From NCBI GenBank assembly GCA_003170315.1, contig PNAH01000026.1:34312-98311 (forward strand): a DNA stretch of 64,000 bases. The letters are read 5' to 3'. Position numbers and translations under genes: made by a program. The stretch's first letter is position 1. Each line of letters starts with the position of its first letter. The DNA is from Acidimicrobiaceae bacterium (lineage in GTDB: Bacteria > Actinomycetota > Acidimicrobiia > Acidimicrobiales > RAAP-2). Of this stretch, positions 1-9,493 are shown piece after piece. The notes under the pieces are model-generated. The model made no database searches, had not been told where the DNA came from, and worked only from the letters and a program-made list of their open reading frames with translations.

Positions 1-40
1 CAGGCGCCAGCCCAACCCAAGCCGGCCAAGGGGAGCGACG

Positions 41-886
41 ATGAGTGAGGTCTTGCTGGTCACCGGGATGTCGGGGGCCGGCCGCTCGACCGTCTCGGCG
101 GCCCTGGAGGACATCGGCTGGTTCGTCATCGACAACCTGCCGATCGAACTGATCGCACGCGTTGGCGAGCTGGCCATCAGCGGCTCGCGCGAGTACGCCG
201 GGGTGGCCTTCATCGTCGGGCGTTCCGGGGGCGTGCAGCCCCACGACTGGCTGGGGGTGGAACGAGAGTTACGCCGGCTGCACGAGAACGCCAAGATCCT
301 CTTCCTGGACGCCCCCGACGACGTGCTCATCCACCGCTTCGAAGGCAACCGACGTCGTCACCCCTTCGCCGCAGCCACGCTGGCCGAGTCCATCAAGGGC
401 GAACGCGAACTGCTGCAGTCAATCCGCGACGGCGCCGACCTGGTCATCGACACCGGCTCGATCAACGCCAACCAGTTGCGTTCGCGCATCGTCGAGACCT
501 TCACCGAGATGGCCGGCCTGGGATCCTTGCGCGTGTCGCTGGTCTCCTTCGGCTACGCCAACGGCCTGCCGCGCGACGTCGACCTGGTCTTCGACTGCCG
601 CTTCCTGCCCAACCCCTACTGGGTGGACGAACTGCGACCGCTCTCGGGGCTCGACGAAGCGGTCGCCACCTACGTGCTCGACCAGGAAGCGGCCCAGCAC
701 TTCTTGTCCGACGTGGTGGCGATGTTGGAGTGGCAGATCCCGGAGTTTCAAAGAGAGGGCAAGTCGTACCTGTCGATCGCCATCGGCTGCACCGGGGGAC
801 GTCACCGCTCGGTGGCGATCGCCGAAGAGCTTCGTCGTCGCCTGCACCTCGAGCACGCCGTCTTTCACCGCGACATCGCTCGATGA
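41..886 (+). CDS. rapZ: RapZ-family RNase adapter / P-loop nucleotide-binding protein
   Basis: Walker A-like VTGMSGAGRST; C-terminal GCTGGRHRSVAIAE typical of RapZ/YvcJ; followed by yvcK with ATGA overlap. Confidence 0.95.
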   Translation: MSEVLLVTGMSGAGRSTVSAALEDIGWFVIDNLPIELIARVGELAISGSREYAGVAFIVGRSGGVQPHDWLGVERELRRLHENAKILFLDAPDDVLIHRFEGNRRRHPFAAATLAESIKGERELLQSIRDGADLVIDTGSINANQLRSRIVETFTEMAGLGSLRVSLVSFGYANGLPRDVDLVFDCRFLPNPYWVDELRPLSGLDEAVATYVLDQEAAQHFLSDVVAMLEWQIPEFQREGKSYLSIAIGCTGGRHRSVAIAEELRRRLHLEHAVFHRDIAR

Positions 887-1740
887 GGGTCGTGGCGGTC
901 GGTGGGGGCCACGGCACGGCCGTGTCGCTGCGTGCCCTTCGACTCGTCTCGGACGACGTGACCGGTGTCGTCTCGGTCGCCGACGACGGGGGATCGACCG
1001 GACGTCTTCGCGCGATGCTCAACGTCGCCGCCGTCGGGGACCTGCGCAAGTGCCTGGGCGCGCTGGCCGATCCCGATAATCCACTGACCGCGTCCTTCGA
1101 ACACCGCTTCAGCGTCGGAGAACTGAACGGACACGCCGTCGGCAATCTCTTGTTGGTCGGATTGATCGACGCCACCGGTGACCTGGAGGAGTCGGTGCGC
1201 GCGGTCGCCCGGGTTATGGGGGTGACCGGGGCGATCGTGCCGGCGAGCGCCGAGGGCGTCGTCCTAGTCGCATCGACCGAAGAGGGCGACACCCGGGGCC
1301 AGACCGCGGTCATGAAGTCCTCGTCGATCCGACGGATTCGCGTGGAGCCGACCAACGCGGCCACGCCCATCGCGGCCGTGGAGGCGATCGAGCGAGCCGA
1401 CGTGATCCTCATCGGACCGGGATCGCTGTTCACCAGCGTCCTCGCGGCCTGCGTGGTGCCCGGCGTGACCCAGGCGCTGGCCGGGACGGCGGCCAAGAAG
1501 ATCTACGTCGCCAATCTCCACGCCCAGATTCCCGAGACCGAGGGCTACACGCTTCAAGACCACGTCGACGCCTTAGTGCGCCACGGTGTCGTACCGGACG
1601 TGGTCCTGGCGGACCAGCGTTCGGAGTTTGCGTCGCAACAGTGTTCACTCCCCGTTCACATTGCGAACCTCTCGGGGAGAAATGGCCTGGTCCACGATGT
1701 GCAAAAATTGACCGAAGCGGTATTCGCCGAAGTGCGATAA
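883..1740 (+). CDS. yvcK: YvcK/CofD-like gluconeogenesis factor
   Basis: MRVVAVGGGHGTAVSLRAL...SVADDGGSTGRLR...GDLRKCL motifs; ATG at 883 overlaps the rapZ stop. Confidence 0.93.
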   Translation: MRVVAVGGGHGTAVSLRALRLVSDDVTGVVSVADDGGSTGRLRAMLNVAAVGDLRKCLGALADPDNPLTASFEHRFSVGELNGHAVGNLLLVGLIDATGDLEESVRAVARVMGVTGAIVPASAEGVVLVASTEEGDTRGQTAVMKSSSIRRIRVEPTNAATPIAAVEAIERADVILIGPGSLFTSVLAACVVPGVTQALAGTAAKKIYVANLHAQIPETEGYTLQDHVDALVRHGVVPDVVLADQRSEFASQQCSLPVHIANLSGRNGLVHDVQKLTEAVFAEVR

Positions 1741-1766
1741 CGAGGCCGACAACCAGAGGAGCAGCA

Positions 1767-2774
1767 GTGGCAATACGCGTGGCAATCAATGGGTTCGGAC
1801 GCATCGGTCGGGGCTATCTACGCGCGTCACTGTCGAACCCCGACATCGACGTCGTCGCCGTGAACGACCTGACCTCCCCCGAAGTCAACGCGCATCTCCT
1901 GCGTTACGACTCGACCCAGGGGAGCCTCGACGTCCCGGTCGCGCTCACCAACGACGGCATGATCGTGGGCACCAAGACCGTCAAGGTGTTGGCCGAACGA
2001 AACCCCGCCGAACTGCCCTGGGGCGAGCTGAACGTCGACGTCGTGATCGAGTCGACCGGGCGATTCACCACGCGCGAGAGCGCCGCCCAGCACCTCAGCG
2101 CCGGAGCGCGCAAGGTGATCATCTCGGCGCCGGCGACCGACGTCGACGCCACGTTCGTGATGGGCGTGAACGAGGACACCTACGATCCGGCCACGCATCA
2201 CGTCGTTTCCAACGCGTCGTGCACCACGAACTGCTTCGTGCCGATGGTCAAGGTGCTCGACGACGCCTTCGGCGTCACCACCGGACTGATGACGACCATT
2301 CACGCCTACACCAACGATCAGAACCTGCTCGACCTCGAACACAAGGACCTTCGTCGAGCCCGCGCGGCCGCCATCAACATCGTGCCCTCCTCGACCGGCG
2401 CCGCGCGCGCCACCAGTCTGGTACTGGCCTCCATGAAGGGTCGCCTCGACGGCACGTCGCTGCGCGTGCCGGTGCCGGTCGGCAGCATCACCGACTTCAC
2501 GGCGATCGTCTCGTCGACCACCGTCGACGCGGTAAATGAGGCCTTTCGCGCCGCCGCCGAAGGTCCGCTGAAGGGCGTGCTGGTCTACACCGAGGACTAC
2601 ATCGTCTCGTCGGACATCGTCGGCACGCCGGCCTCGTGCACCTTCGACTCGTTGATGACCATCGTCCAGCGCATCGACGACGACCAGAGCCTGGTGAAGA
2701 TCTTCGGATGGTACGACAACGAATGGGGTTACTCGAACCGCTTGGTGGACCTCAGCGTCCACATCGGGAAGTAG
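1767..2774 (+). CDS. gap: glyceraldehyde-3-phosphate dehydrogenase, type I
   Basis: GTG start at 1767; AIRVAINGFGRIGR and catalytic SNASCTTNC. Confidence 0.97.
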   Translation: MAIRVAINGFGRIGRGYLRASLSNPDIDVVAVNDLTSPEVNAHLLRYDSTQGSLDVPVALTNDGMIVGTKTVKVLAERNPAELPWGELNVDVVIESTGRFTTRESAAQHLSAGARKVIISAPATDVDATFVMGVNEDTYDPATHHVVSNASCTTNCFVPMVKVLDDAFGVTTGLMTTIHAYTNDQNLLDLEHKDLRRARAAAINIVPSSTGAARATSLVLASMKGRLDGTSLRVPVPVGSITDFTAIVSSTTVDAVNEAFRAAAEGPLKGVLVYTEDYIVSSDIVGTPASCTFDSLMTIVQRIDDDQSLVKIFGWYDNEWGYSNRLVDLSVHIGK

Positions 2775-2776
2775 TG

Positions 2777-3913
2777 GTGAACCCGCTGCCCTCCTACGAC
2801 CGCTGGGGCAGCCTCAAGGGAAAACGGATACTCGTTCGCGTTGACTTCAACACCCCGGTCGCCGAGGTCGACGGTCGTTTGGAAGTCACCGACGACTTTC
2901 GCATCCGTGCGACGCTGCCCCTCTTCGAAGAGCTGCTGTCGCGAGGCGCGGTGGTGGTGGCGTGCACGCACTTCGGCCGACCGCAGGGCCAGGTCGTGGA
3001 AAAGTACCGAGTCGATCCGGTGCGGCGCCGAATGAACGAACTCTGTCGCGACGTCGAGTTGCTGGAGAACCTTCGTTTCAATCCGGGCGAGGAGGGCAAC
3101 GACCCCGAGTTCGGGACCGCGCTGGTTGCCGGTTTCGACTACTACATCAACGAGGCCTTCGGTGCCTCGCACCGCGCACATGCCTCGATCATGGTGCCCC
3201 CGACGCTCATTCCCAGTGCCGCCGGTCTGAATTTGGCGCGCGAGACCGCGACGATCCTCGCACTGTTGGAGAACCCCGCCCGCCCCTTCGTCGCCATCAT
3301 CGGCGGCGCCAAGGTCGCCGACAAGTTGGCGATCACCAAGGTCTTGTGCGAAAAGGCCGACACGGTCATCGTCGGCGGCGGCATGGCTTACACGTTCCAG
3401 GCGGCGCTCGGCCACTCGGTCGGTTCGTCCCTCTTCGACGCCTCCTACGTCGAACAGTGCGCTCAGCTGTTGGCGGCCGGCAACGTGGTGATCCCCACTG
3501 ACGCCTGGGGCCTGCCCTCGGCCTCACCTTTCGGCGCCAACGCCGGCCACGAACCGGCGACGCTGTTCGGAGCCGACATCCCCGAAGGCTTCGTCGGTCT
3601 GGACATCGGCCCGGCCTCGGCCGAACACTTCGCCGACGTGATCGGCGAAGCCGCGACGATCCTGTGGAACGGACCGATGGGGGTCTTCGAAGACGAGCGC
3701 TTCGCCGGCGGCACCGAAACGGTGGCGCGCGCGGTCGCCAAGTCCGACGCCATCTCGGTGGTCGGGGGTGGCGACTCCGTCGCCGCGCTGCGAGCCTTCG
3801 AACTGGAAGGCGACGTCAGCTTCGTGTCGACCGGGGGAGGGGCCTCGCTCGAACTGGTCGAACTCGGCGACCTGCCGGGCCTGCGGGCGCTTCGCGAAAG
3901 TCCGTTCCACTGA
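2777..3913 (+). CDS. pgk: phosphoglycerate kinase
   Basis: RVDFNTPV, GGAKVADKL, WNGPMGVFE; GTG start at 2777 (or 2774). Confidence 0.96.
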   Translation: MNPLPSYDRWGSLKGKRILVRVDFNTPVAEVDGRLEVTDDFRIRATLPLFEELLSRGAVVVACTHFGRPQGQVVEKYRVDPVRRRMNELCRDVELLENLRFNPGEEGNDPEFGTALVAGFDYYINEAFGASHRAHASIMVPPTLIPSAAGLNLARETATILALLENPARPFVAIIGGAKVADKLAITKVLCEKADTVIVGGGMAYTFQAALGHSVGSSLFDASYVEQCAQLLAAGNVVIPTDAWGLPSASPFGANAGHEPATLFGADIPEGFVGLDIGPASAEHFADVIGEAATILWNGPMGVFEDERFAGGTETVARAVAKSDAISVVGGGDSVAALRAFELEGDVSFVSTGGGASLELVELGDLPGLRALRESPFH

Positions 3914-4695
3914 TGGCGAACCTCAAGCCCCTGGTCATCGGCAACTGGAAGATGAACCTCGATTTCGTCGAGGCGGTGCACCTCGGTCAACAGATCGGTG
4001 TCTTGTTGAAGAACCGGCCGTCGGAACACACCGAGATCGTCGTGGCGCCGCCGTTCGTGGATCTGCGCAGCGTCGCCTCCATCGTGGACTCCGAGCGGAT
4101 TCCCATCGCCGTCGCGGCCCAGCACGTCAACGCGCACGAGAACGGCGCCCAAACCGGCGAGGTCAGTACGTCGATGCTCAAGCGTCTGGGCGTCACCTGG
4201 GTCCTGGTCGGACACTCCGAGCGACGCGCCCTCTACGCCATGGACGACACGGCGGTGAACTTGACGCTGCGCGCCGTCGTACGCTCGGGCCTGAAGGCCG
4301 TGCTCTGCGTCGGCGAGGCGCTCGAGGTGCGCGAAGACGGCGACCAGGACGAGTGGGTCCGTCATCAACTGCGCGGCGCCCTCGACGGACTCGACGAGCG
4401 ATTCGCCGAACAGATCACCGTCGCCTACGAACCGATCTGGGCGATCGGCACCGGCCTCACGGCCGACGCCGAACAGGTGCGCGCGATGATGACCCACGTG
4501 CGAACGGTCCTCGCCACGTTGAAGCTGCGTGACACCCGGGTCCTCTACGGCGGCTCGGTGAACGCCGACAACGCGGCGTCGCTCGTAGCCGAAGGTCGCG
4601 CCGACGGATTCTTAGTCGGGGGAGCGAGTCTCAAGGCGGAGTCGTTCCTTGCCATAATTCAGGCCTGTGACGACTGCTACGCTTTAAAGCGCTAA
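3913..4695 (+). CDS. tpiA: triosephosphate isomerase
   Basis: GNWKMN, VGHSERR, AYEPIWAIGTG, LYGGSVN. Confidence 0.97.
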   Translation: MANLKPLVIGNWKMNLDFVEAVHLGQQIGVLLKNRPSEHTEIVVAPPFVDLRSVASIVDSERIPIAVAAQHVNAHENGAQTGEVSTSMLKRLGVTWVLVGHSERRALYAMDDTAVNLTLRAVVRSGLKAVLCVGEALEVREDGDQDEWVRHQLRGALDGLDERFAEQITVAYEPIWAIGTGLTADAEQVRAMMTHVRTVLATLKLRDTRVLYGGSVNADNAASLVAEGRADGFLVGGASLKAESFLAIIQACDDCYALKR

Positions 4696-4707
4696 TCGGA
4701 GGCATCG

Positions 4708-4938
4708 TTGTTCACCTGGACATTCATCACAATTGAGGCGTTGGCCGCCGTCGGGCTGGTCTTTTTGGTCCTGTTGCATTCGGGACGCGGCGGCGGCATC
4801 TCGGACCTCTTAGGTGGCTCCATGGGTTCGGCGGCGTCCGGTTCGACGGTCGTCGAGCGAAATCTCGACCGCATCACCATTGCCGTCGCGTTGATTTTCA
4901 CCTTCGCCACGCTGACGCTCGACCTGCGTTTGCAGTAG
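4708..4938 (+). CDS. secG: preprotein translocase subunit SecG
   Basis: 76 aa, two TM segments, LLHSGRGGGISDLLGGSMGSAASGS; conserved position after tpiA; TTG start. Confidence 0.88.
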   Translation: MFTWTFITIEALAAVGLVFLVLLHSGRGGGISDLLGGSMGSAASGSTVVERNLDRITIAVALIFTFATLTLDLRLQ

Positions 4939-4942
4939 CGGG

Positions 4943-6604
4943 ATGGTCCGGCGGGGATCAATCGGCCGGGGCGCGATTCTCGCCCTCTTCGCGTTCGCGA
5001 TCCTCATTCCGATCGGCCGCTCCGGCGCCACGTCGGTGAGGGCCAATTCGCTCAACGCCATGACCGTTGACGTCTCGCTTCCCGGGCCGTTCAACGGCTG
5101 CACCTACCTCGATCCCGGGGCGACGCCCACCTCGGACGCGATCAACGACCTGATCGTGCCCTCGGCCTTCCTCACCACCAGCGCCGGCAACCTGTACGGG
5201 GAGAGCGGTCCCATCGCCTCGGCCGAACTGACTTCGCTGTCGCCTGAGACCGTGAAGTACACCATCACCCCGAACGAGAAGTGGAGCAACGGCAACGCCT
5301 TCAACGGCAACGACCTCGAGGGTTGGTGGCTACGGGCCCGGGGACTTCGTACCGTCTTGAGCGACGGGTATCACGACATCAAGTCGCTCACGGTCTCCAA
5401 GGACGGCTACGGCGTGACGGCCGTCTTCGCCACCCCCTACGCCGACTGGAACCTTTTGTTCCGCGACGTCGAGGCCTTGGGCACCCAGGGCAGTTGCGCC
5501 CTCTCGTCACTGATCGCGCGTCCCTCGCTCGGGCCGTACTCGGTCACCAGTGCGACGGCCAGTCGCATCGTGCTCACCATGAACAGACGCTGGCCGGTCG
5601 ACACCGACCGATTTGGTCGAATCGTGATCACGGACGCCGGCGTCATGCCGTCGTCGATCGCCGCGCACTTCGTGAACTTCTCGCTCGTCGTCAATCGCTC
5701 TCTGGTCCAGGCCATCAGCTCGCATCCGAACGTGATGAGTCACATCGGCTTCTCGAGCAACCTCGAGGAGATTTCCTTCGCGTCCAACCGTCCTCTCATC
5801 AAGCGAATCGCCGTGCGCCAGGCGCTCAGCTGGTCCATCGGTCGTCAGGCGCTGATCAATCAACTCTGGGGCGCGGTGACCTTCTCGCCGTCGGTCGCGG
5901 CCTCGGCGCTGTACTCCCAGGGTCAGTCGAACTATCCCGGTCCGGCCGGGTCGTCACCGTCGGCGCAGACGACCACGACGACGATCGCCCCGAGTTCGTC
6001 GCACAATGGTCTCGGCGACTGTTGGCAGTGTGCGCTCGACGTCTTAGACCAAAGCGGATTCGTGCGCTCCACGTCCGGGTGGTCGACGGCGACGGGAACG
6101 CCGCTCGTTCTCACGATGGCGGTCGGTCCAAGTGGCCTCGATGAGACCGTCGCAGCTTCGATCGTGCGCGAGTGGGCGTCGATCGGCATCAAAGTGAAGG
6201 TCGTGGACGTGCGAAGCGACGTGGCGGCGGCGGTCGCGACCGCCACCAACGCCGAGGACCTGGCGATCTTCACCAGACCGACCATCACCGCGGTCTCGTT
6301 CGCGGCCCGTTCGTGGAGCGGACCGGGCTACTCCGATGTCTACCCCAGTGGGTGGCGCACCGTGGCCATCACCAAACTCTTCAATCAGGCCATCGCCAAC
6401 TTCAATCCGGTGACGGCCTCTTCCACGTGGCTACAAATGGACCAGAGGATTCAGAGTTCGTATTGGGCGCGACCCTTGTTTACGTCGCCATCACTCTTGG
6501 CGTGGTCTAACACCTTGACCGGAGTGACCACCAGTTTCTCGGTGCCCGGTCTGCTTGACGAAGTGCCAATCTGGTCCGTTGCACCACCGGCAGCGCTAGG
6601 TTGA
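4943..6604 (+). CDS. ABC transporter substrate-binding protein, solute-binding family 5 (peptide/nickel type)
   Basis: N-terminal export signal; YTITPNEKWSNGNAFNGNDLEGWW and IAVRQALSWSIGRQALI resemble SBP_bac_5. Confidence 0.78.
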   Translation: MVRRGSIGRGAILALFAFAILIPIGRSGATSVRANSLNAMTVDVSLPGPFNGCTYLDPGATPTSDAINDLIVPSAFLTTSAGNLYGESGPIASAELTSLSPETVKYTITPNEKWSNGNAFNGNDLEGWWLRARGLRTVLSDGYHDIKSLTVSKDGYGVTAVFATPYADWNLLFRDVEALGTQGSCALSSLIARPSLGPYSVTSATASRIVLTMNRRWPVDTDRFGRIVITDAGVMPSSIAAHFVNFSLVVNRSLVQAISSHPNVMSHIGFSSNLEEISFASNRPLIKRIAVRQALSWSIGRQALINQLWGAVTFSPSVAASALYSQGQSNYPGPAGSSPSAQTTTTTIAPSSSHNGLGDCWQCALDVLDQSGFVRSTSGWSTATGTPLVLTMAVGPSGLDETVAASIVREWASIGIKVKVVDVRSDVAAAVATATNAEDLAIFTRPTITAVSFAARSWSGPGYSDVYPSGWRTVAITKLFNQAIANFNPVTASSTWLQMDQRIQSSYWARPLFTSPSLLAWSNTLTGVTTSFSVPGLLDEVPIWSVAPPAALG

Positions 6605-6649
6605 CTTGGAAAAATTGAGTGGAAAGCAGCGGCTAAAGTAGAACTTCGC

Positions 6650-6736
6650 GTCGGAGTGGCGGAATAGGCAGACGCGCCAGCTTGAGGGGCTGGTGCCCTC
6701 AGGGGCGTGCGGGTTCAAGTCCCGCCTCCGACACCA
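6650..6736 (+). tRNA. tRNA-Leu (anticodon GAG), CCA encoded
   Basis: Acceptor stem GTCGGAG/CTCCGAC; anticodon arm CCAGC-TTGAGGG-GCTGG; long variable arm; GGTTCAAGTCC T-arm; ends ACCA. Confidence 0.95.
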
Positions 6737-7051
6737 CGGGTTTACAACCCTGGCCAATCCGACCTCTTGGAGCGTCACCAAGAACGGTGGTGCAACGGCA
6801 ACGTGGACCGTCAATCGGTCGGGCAGGATGTTGACGGAGTCAACCAGGTCATCGATCAGAATCCGTCACTCGGCGGGACTCGCCGCGATGCCGCTGTTCA
6901 CCAAGGTGACCATGCACCGCATCGACATCATCAGCTACTTCTGATCCGGTCAAAACCGTTAGGTCCTTAGGACGACCTTGGTGCGTCCCGTTAGCGCGGC
7001 GTCGGATCGCATACTCCAAGCGCCGAAGCACTTGAGAACGGGGCGCCCTAG

Positions 7052-7651
7052 TTATTTTGCGTCGAGTAACAGAATTTCTCGAATGCTGACGCTCTCGAAC
7101 GTGATGCCTCTCGCCGCAGCTGCTTCGCGGCGACTCGCCGCCGCGCCGGCCGCAGCACTTAAGGCGTCGGCGTCGCTGAATACCACTCCCACGATCGCCT
7201 GACCCGTTTCGCGATTGACTAGGTTGCGAACCGCCTGCACGCCGGGCGTCGCCAGCATCTCGGGTAAGGCGGTGGACTTGAAATAGTCGATATTTTCGTC
7301 GACCTGGTCGGGGCTCATGCTGAGTCGAGCCACTGAGAGGGCCGATCCGACCGTCGGCATCGCGACCGCTTCCAGCACCACTTGTTCGTAGTTCTCAACC
7401 GTGAACGATCCGCCAACGGCGTTGGCGACGTCGATTCGACTCTGGGCGAGCGCGTCATTGCTGGCTTCGCGGTCTTCGACGGTCTCCCACATGGTGATGA
7501 TGCCGACGAGAGAGTTCGCGCGGTCGGCGCTCACGGTTGTGCCAAGGTAACCCTTCTGCGCGTGGCAGATCGGCAAGACCTGATCGTGAATTAGGTCCAC
7601 CCCCGCATCGACATTAGTGACGCCCGTAATCGTGATTGCTCGAACCTGCAT
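7052..7651 (-). CDS. ABM-like dimeric alpha/beta-barrel protein, function unknown
   Basis: 199 aa ORF with two ferredoxin-like halves (MQVRAITITG...WETVEDREAS; LPEMLATPGVQAVRNLVNRETGQAIVGVVFSD). Confidence 0.65.
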   Translation of the reverse strand: MQVRAITITGVTNVDAGVDLIHDQVLPICHAQKGYLGTTVSADRANSLVGIITMWETVEDREASNDALAQSRIDVANAVGGSFTVENYEQVVLEAVAMPTVGSALSVARLSMSPDQVDENIDYFKSTALPEMLATPGVQAVRNLVNRETGQAIVGVVFSDADALSAAAGAAASRREAAAARGITFESVSIREILLLDAK

Positions 7652-7897
7652 TTCGCTTTCCCCTAATCGTTAAGTTGGCGCGATACTACGCCACTTCTTC
7701 GCGTGCTGCTCAACCCGTCCCATGATGGCGCTCGTCAAGAAACGTCACGATGTACGTCGGGCCACGGTTGCAAAGAAATGTCTGTGGCACCAACCTCCAG
7801 TTGGATTGTTGAGGACCTCCCCGTTACTGATGAAACGGGGCAGTAGTGCAGGGCCTCGTCTCGTATGTCAGGCAATCGGAACTTGTATCCTTCAATA

Positions 7898-7992
7898 ATG
7901 TCGAAGGACACAACCTCGGTAGCTCTGGTAACTGGAACGTCGTCCGGGCTAGGTCGAGCCGTGGCCGAGCGCTTGGTGGAATTGGCCGCTCA
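7898..7992 (+). pseudogene. 5' remnant of a short-chain dehydrogenase/reductase
   Basis: MSKDTTSVALVTGTSSGLGRAVAERLVELA is an SDR N-terminus (TGxxxGxG); homology ends abruptly after VELA. Confidence 0.72.
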
Positions 7993-8083
7993 AATATGTC
8001 CGACGAACTGCATCGGGGCTGCCGAGGAGCCGCTCCCGGCCATCGGAACGCCAGTGGGTCCCGCCGCCGCGGCTCGCTCGTTC

Positions 8084-8434
8084 CTAAGTGTCCAAGGACA
8101 GTTCTCGGGCGGTGTCTGGTTGGCCCGACAGAGCGCCGACTTCGCCGAGGAGCCGCTGGAGGGCCCGGATCTCGTCGCGCAGTGCTCGCCGCCCTTTCGC
8201 GGTGATCTTTACCCAGGTGCGTGGGCGGCCATCGCCCGTTGTCCTGCTTTGGGCAACGAGGCCGGCCTCTTCCAGCGCCTGCAGGTGCCGGCCAAGGTTG
8301 CCGTCCGTAACACCGAGCGTCATCTTCAGGTGTCTGACGTCTGCTTTAGCGAGGCCGTTCAACGACGCAAGGATGCCGAGCCGTACCCGCTGATGCACAT
8401 CGTCGTCGATGTCATGGATCGGGTGCGGGGTCAT
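8084..8434 (-). CDS. winged-helix transcriptional regulator (MarR/ArsR-like)
   Basis: RVRLGILASLNGLAKADVRHLKMTLGVTDGNLGRHLQALEEAGLVAQSRTTGDGRPRTWVKITAKGRRAL; internal ATG at 8434 overlaps the upstream gene stop. Confidence 0.85.
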   Translation of the reverse strand: MTPHPIHDIDDDVHQRVRLGILASLNGLAKADVRHLKMTLGVTDGNLGRHLQALEEAGLVAQSRTTGDGRPRTWVKITAKGRRALRDEIRALQRLLGEVGALSGQPDTARELSLDT

Positions 8435-8985
8435 CGGCCAATCCTCGCTGATGCCACCATGAGCACCGCCGCGTATGCCGCGAGCTGAACCGCTACGGCC
8501 ACGTCGCCGCTGAGCGTGCCGGCGACGATGAACGAGATTGCGAGCATCGTCACCGCCGCGATTCCGATGGCTCGGCTGCGAACGAATCCAGCGAGAGCCA
8601 GCAACACGAGCGCGTTGACCACGAACGGGCCTGCGATATTCAGCCACGCTACGCCGTGATCGGTCCCGCTACGTGATGCAGCGGCGCCGCCGCCGAGTGC
8701 GATCACGGCGACCGCTAGCCACGGCCAGAGACGGGCCTGGACTCCGCGCTCGCGGGCGACCCGCCTGTACTGCACCCAGGCCAGTGCCGTGACAGCGAGC
8801 AGCGCTATCCCGACAGCAGGGCCGAGGTGATTGCGTCCGACCAGCAGCGCAATCGGGCACAGCACGATCCACGCGAGGGCTAGCAACCGTAAAGGCACGG
8901 CCATCGCGGTCCGCACCAGCCCGTCCACCCGGCTCTTGGCGGCGGCCGTTTCGGCCAGAGCCAGCTCAGCCGCGATCGGATCCAT
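8431..8985 (-). CDS. multi-pass membrane protein co-transcribed with the winged-helix regulator
   Basis: ATG at 8985 preceded by GGAGTT; several hydrophobic segments; 4-nt overlap with the regulator. Confidence 0.75.
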   Translation of the reverse strand: MDPIAAELALAETAAAKSRVDGLVRTAMAVPLRLLALAWIVLCPIALLVGRNHLGPAVGIALLAVTALAWVQYRRVARERGVQARLWPWLAVAVIALGGGAAASRSGTDHGVAWLNIAGPFVVNALVLLALAGFVRSRAIGIAAVTMLAISFIVAGTLSGDVAVAVQLAAYAAVLMVASARIGR

Positions 8986-9006
8986 TCGAACTCCTTGACA
9001 AATCTG

Positions 9007-9052
9007 ACTCTGTGAGGCAGAGTTAACCCGAAACAACTCTGCCTCACAGAGT
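9007..9052. promoter_or_regulatory. candidate divergent operator: 18-bp perfect inverted repeat, each arm itself a dyad
   Basis: ACTCTGTGAGGCAGAGTT (9007-9024) and AACTCTGCCTCACAGAGT (9035-9052), 10-nt spacer, between divergent genes 8985(-) and 9076(+); each arm contains ACTCTG-N5-CAGAGT. Confidence 0.75.
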
Positions 9053-9075
9053 ATCTAACGAAAGGGATTCACGCA

Positions 9076-9378
9076 ATGACAGCAATGATCGCTCTACCCA
9101 TGGCACTTCTCCTTGGGCTCCTATTTGGCTGGGGCTGGCGACAACTGCTCGCCGTTGGCGTGGTGTGGTACTGCGCCCTCGCCTTTCAGACGGCGTACAT
9201 CGCGCACGTCGGGCGTAACGCATTTGGCGGCAAAAGCGGCCTCGACACCGTCCACTGGTGGGTCTACTGGACGGCCCAACCAATCCTGCTAGCTGCCGCC
9301 GCCGGGCTGCTCTGGGGCGGTTCGAAGGCGCGTGAAGCTATCCGCCGCCGCGCCGCTCGGCGCTCCGACGTCGCGTAG
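9076..9378 (+). CDS. small membrane protein
   Basis: 100 aa with three hydrophobic stretches; divergent from the regulator operon. Confidence 0.65.
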   Translation: MTAMIALPMALLLGLLFGWGWRQLLAVGVVWYCALAFQTAYIAHVGRNAFGGKSGLDTVHWWVYWTAQPILLAAAAGLLWGGSKAREAIRRRAARRSDVA

Positions 9379-9440
9379 CGATTCAACTCGCGGTATACGC
9401 GGCGGCCGATTGTCAGTCGATCTCGTCTGCTGTTGCAGCC

Positions 9441-9487
9441 GCCAGTGCAAGGTTGCATATCTGTGGCGTCGGGCCTCCGACACTTGG
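9441..9487 (+). repeat. tRNA-Leu-3'-end-like repeat, copy A
   Basis: CGCCAGTGCAAGGTTGCATATCTGTGGCGTCGGGCCTCCGACACTTG. Confidence 0.75.
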
Positions 9488-9493
9488 CCCTTT

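Noticed and set aside
162-4497. Long ORFs on alternative frames and the opposite strand over rapZ-tpiA (e.g. 162-1079+, 501-1496-, 1827-2762-, 3463-4497-)
   Set aside because: Shadow ORFs expected in high-GC DNA; low-complexity Arg/Gly/Ala-rich or no recognisable motifs, and they overlap clearly conserved genes.
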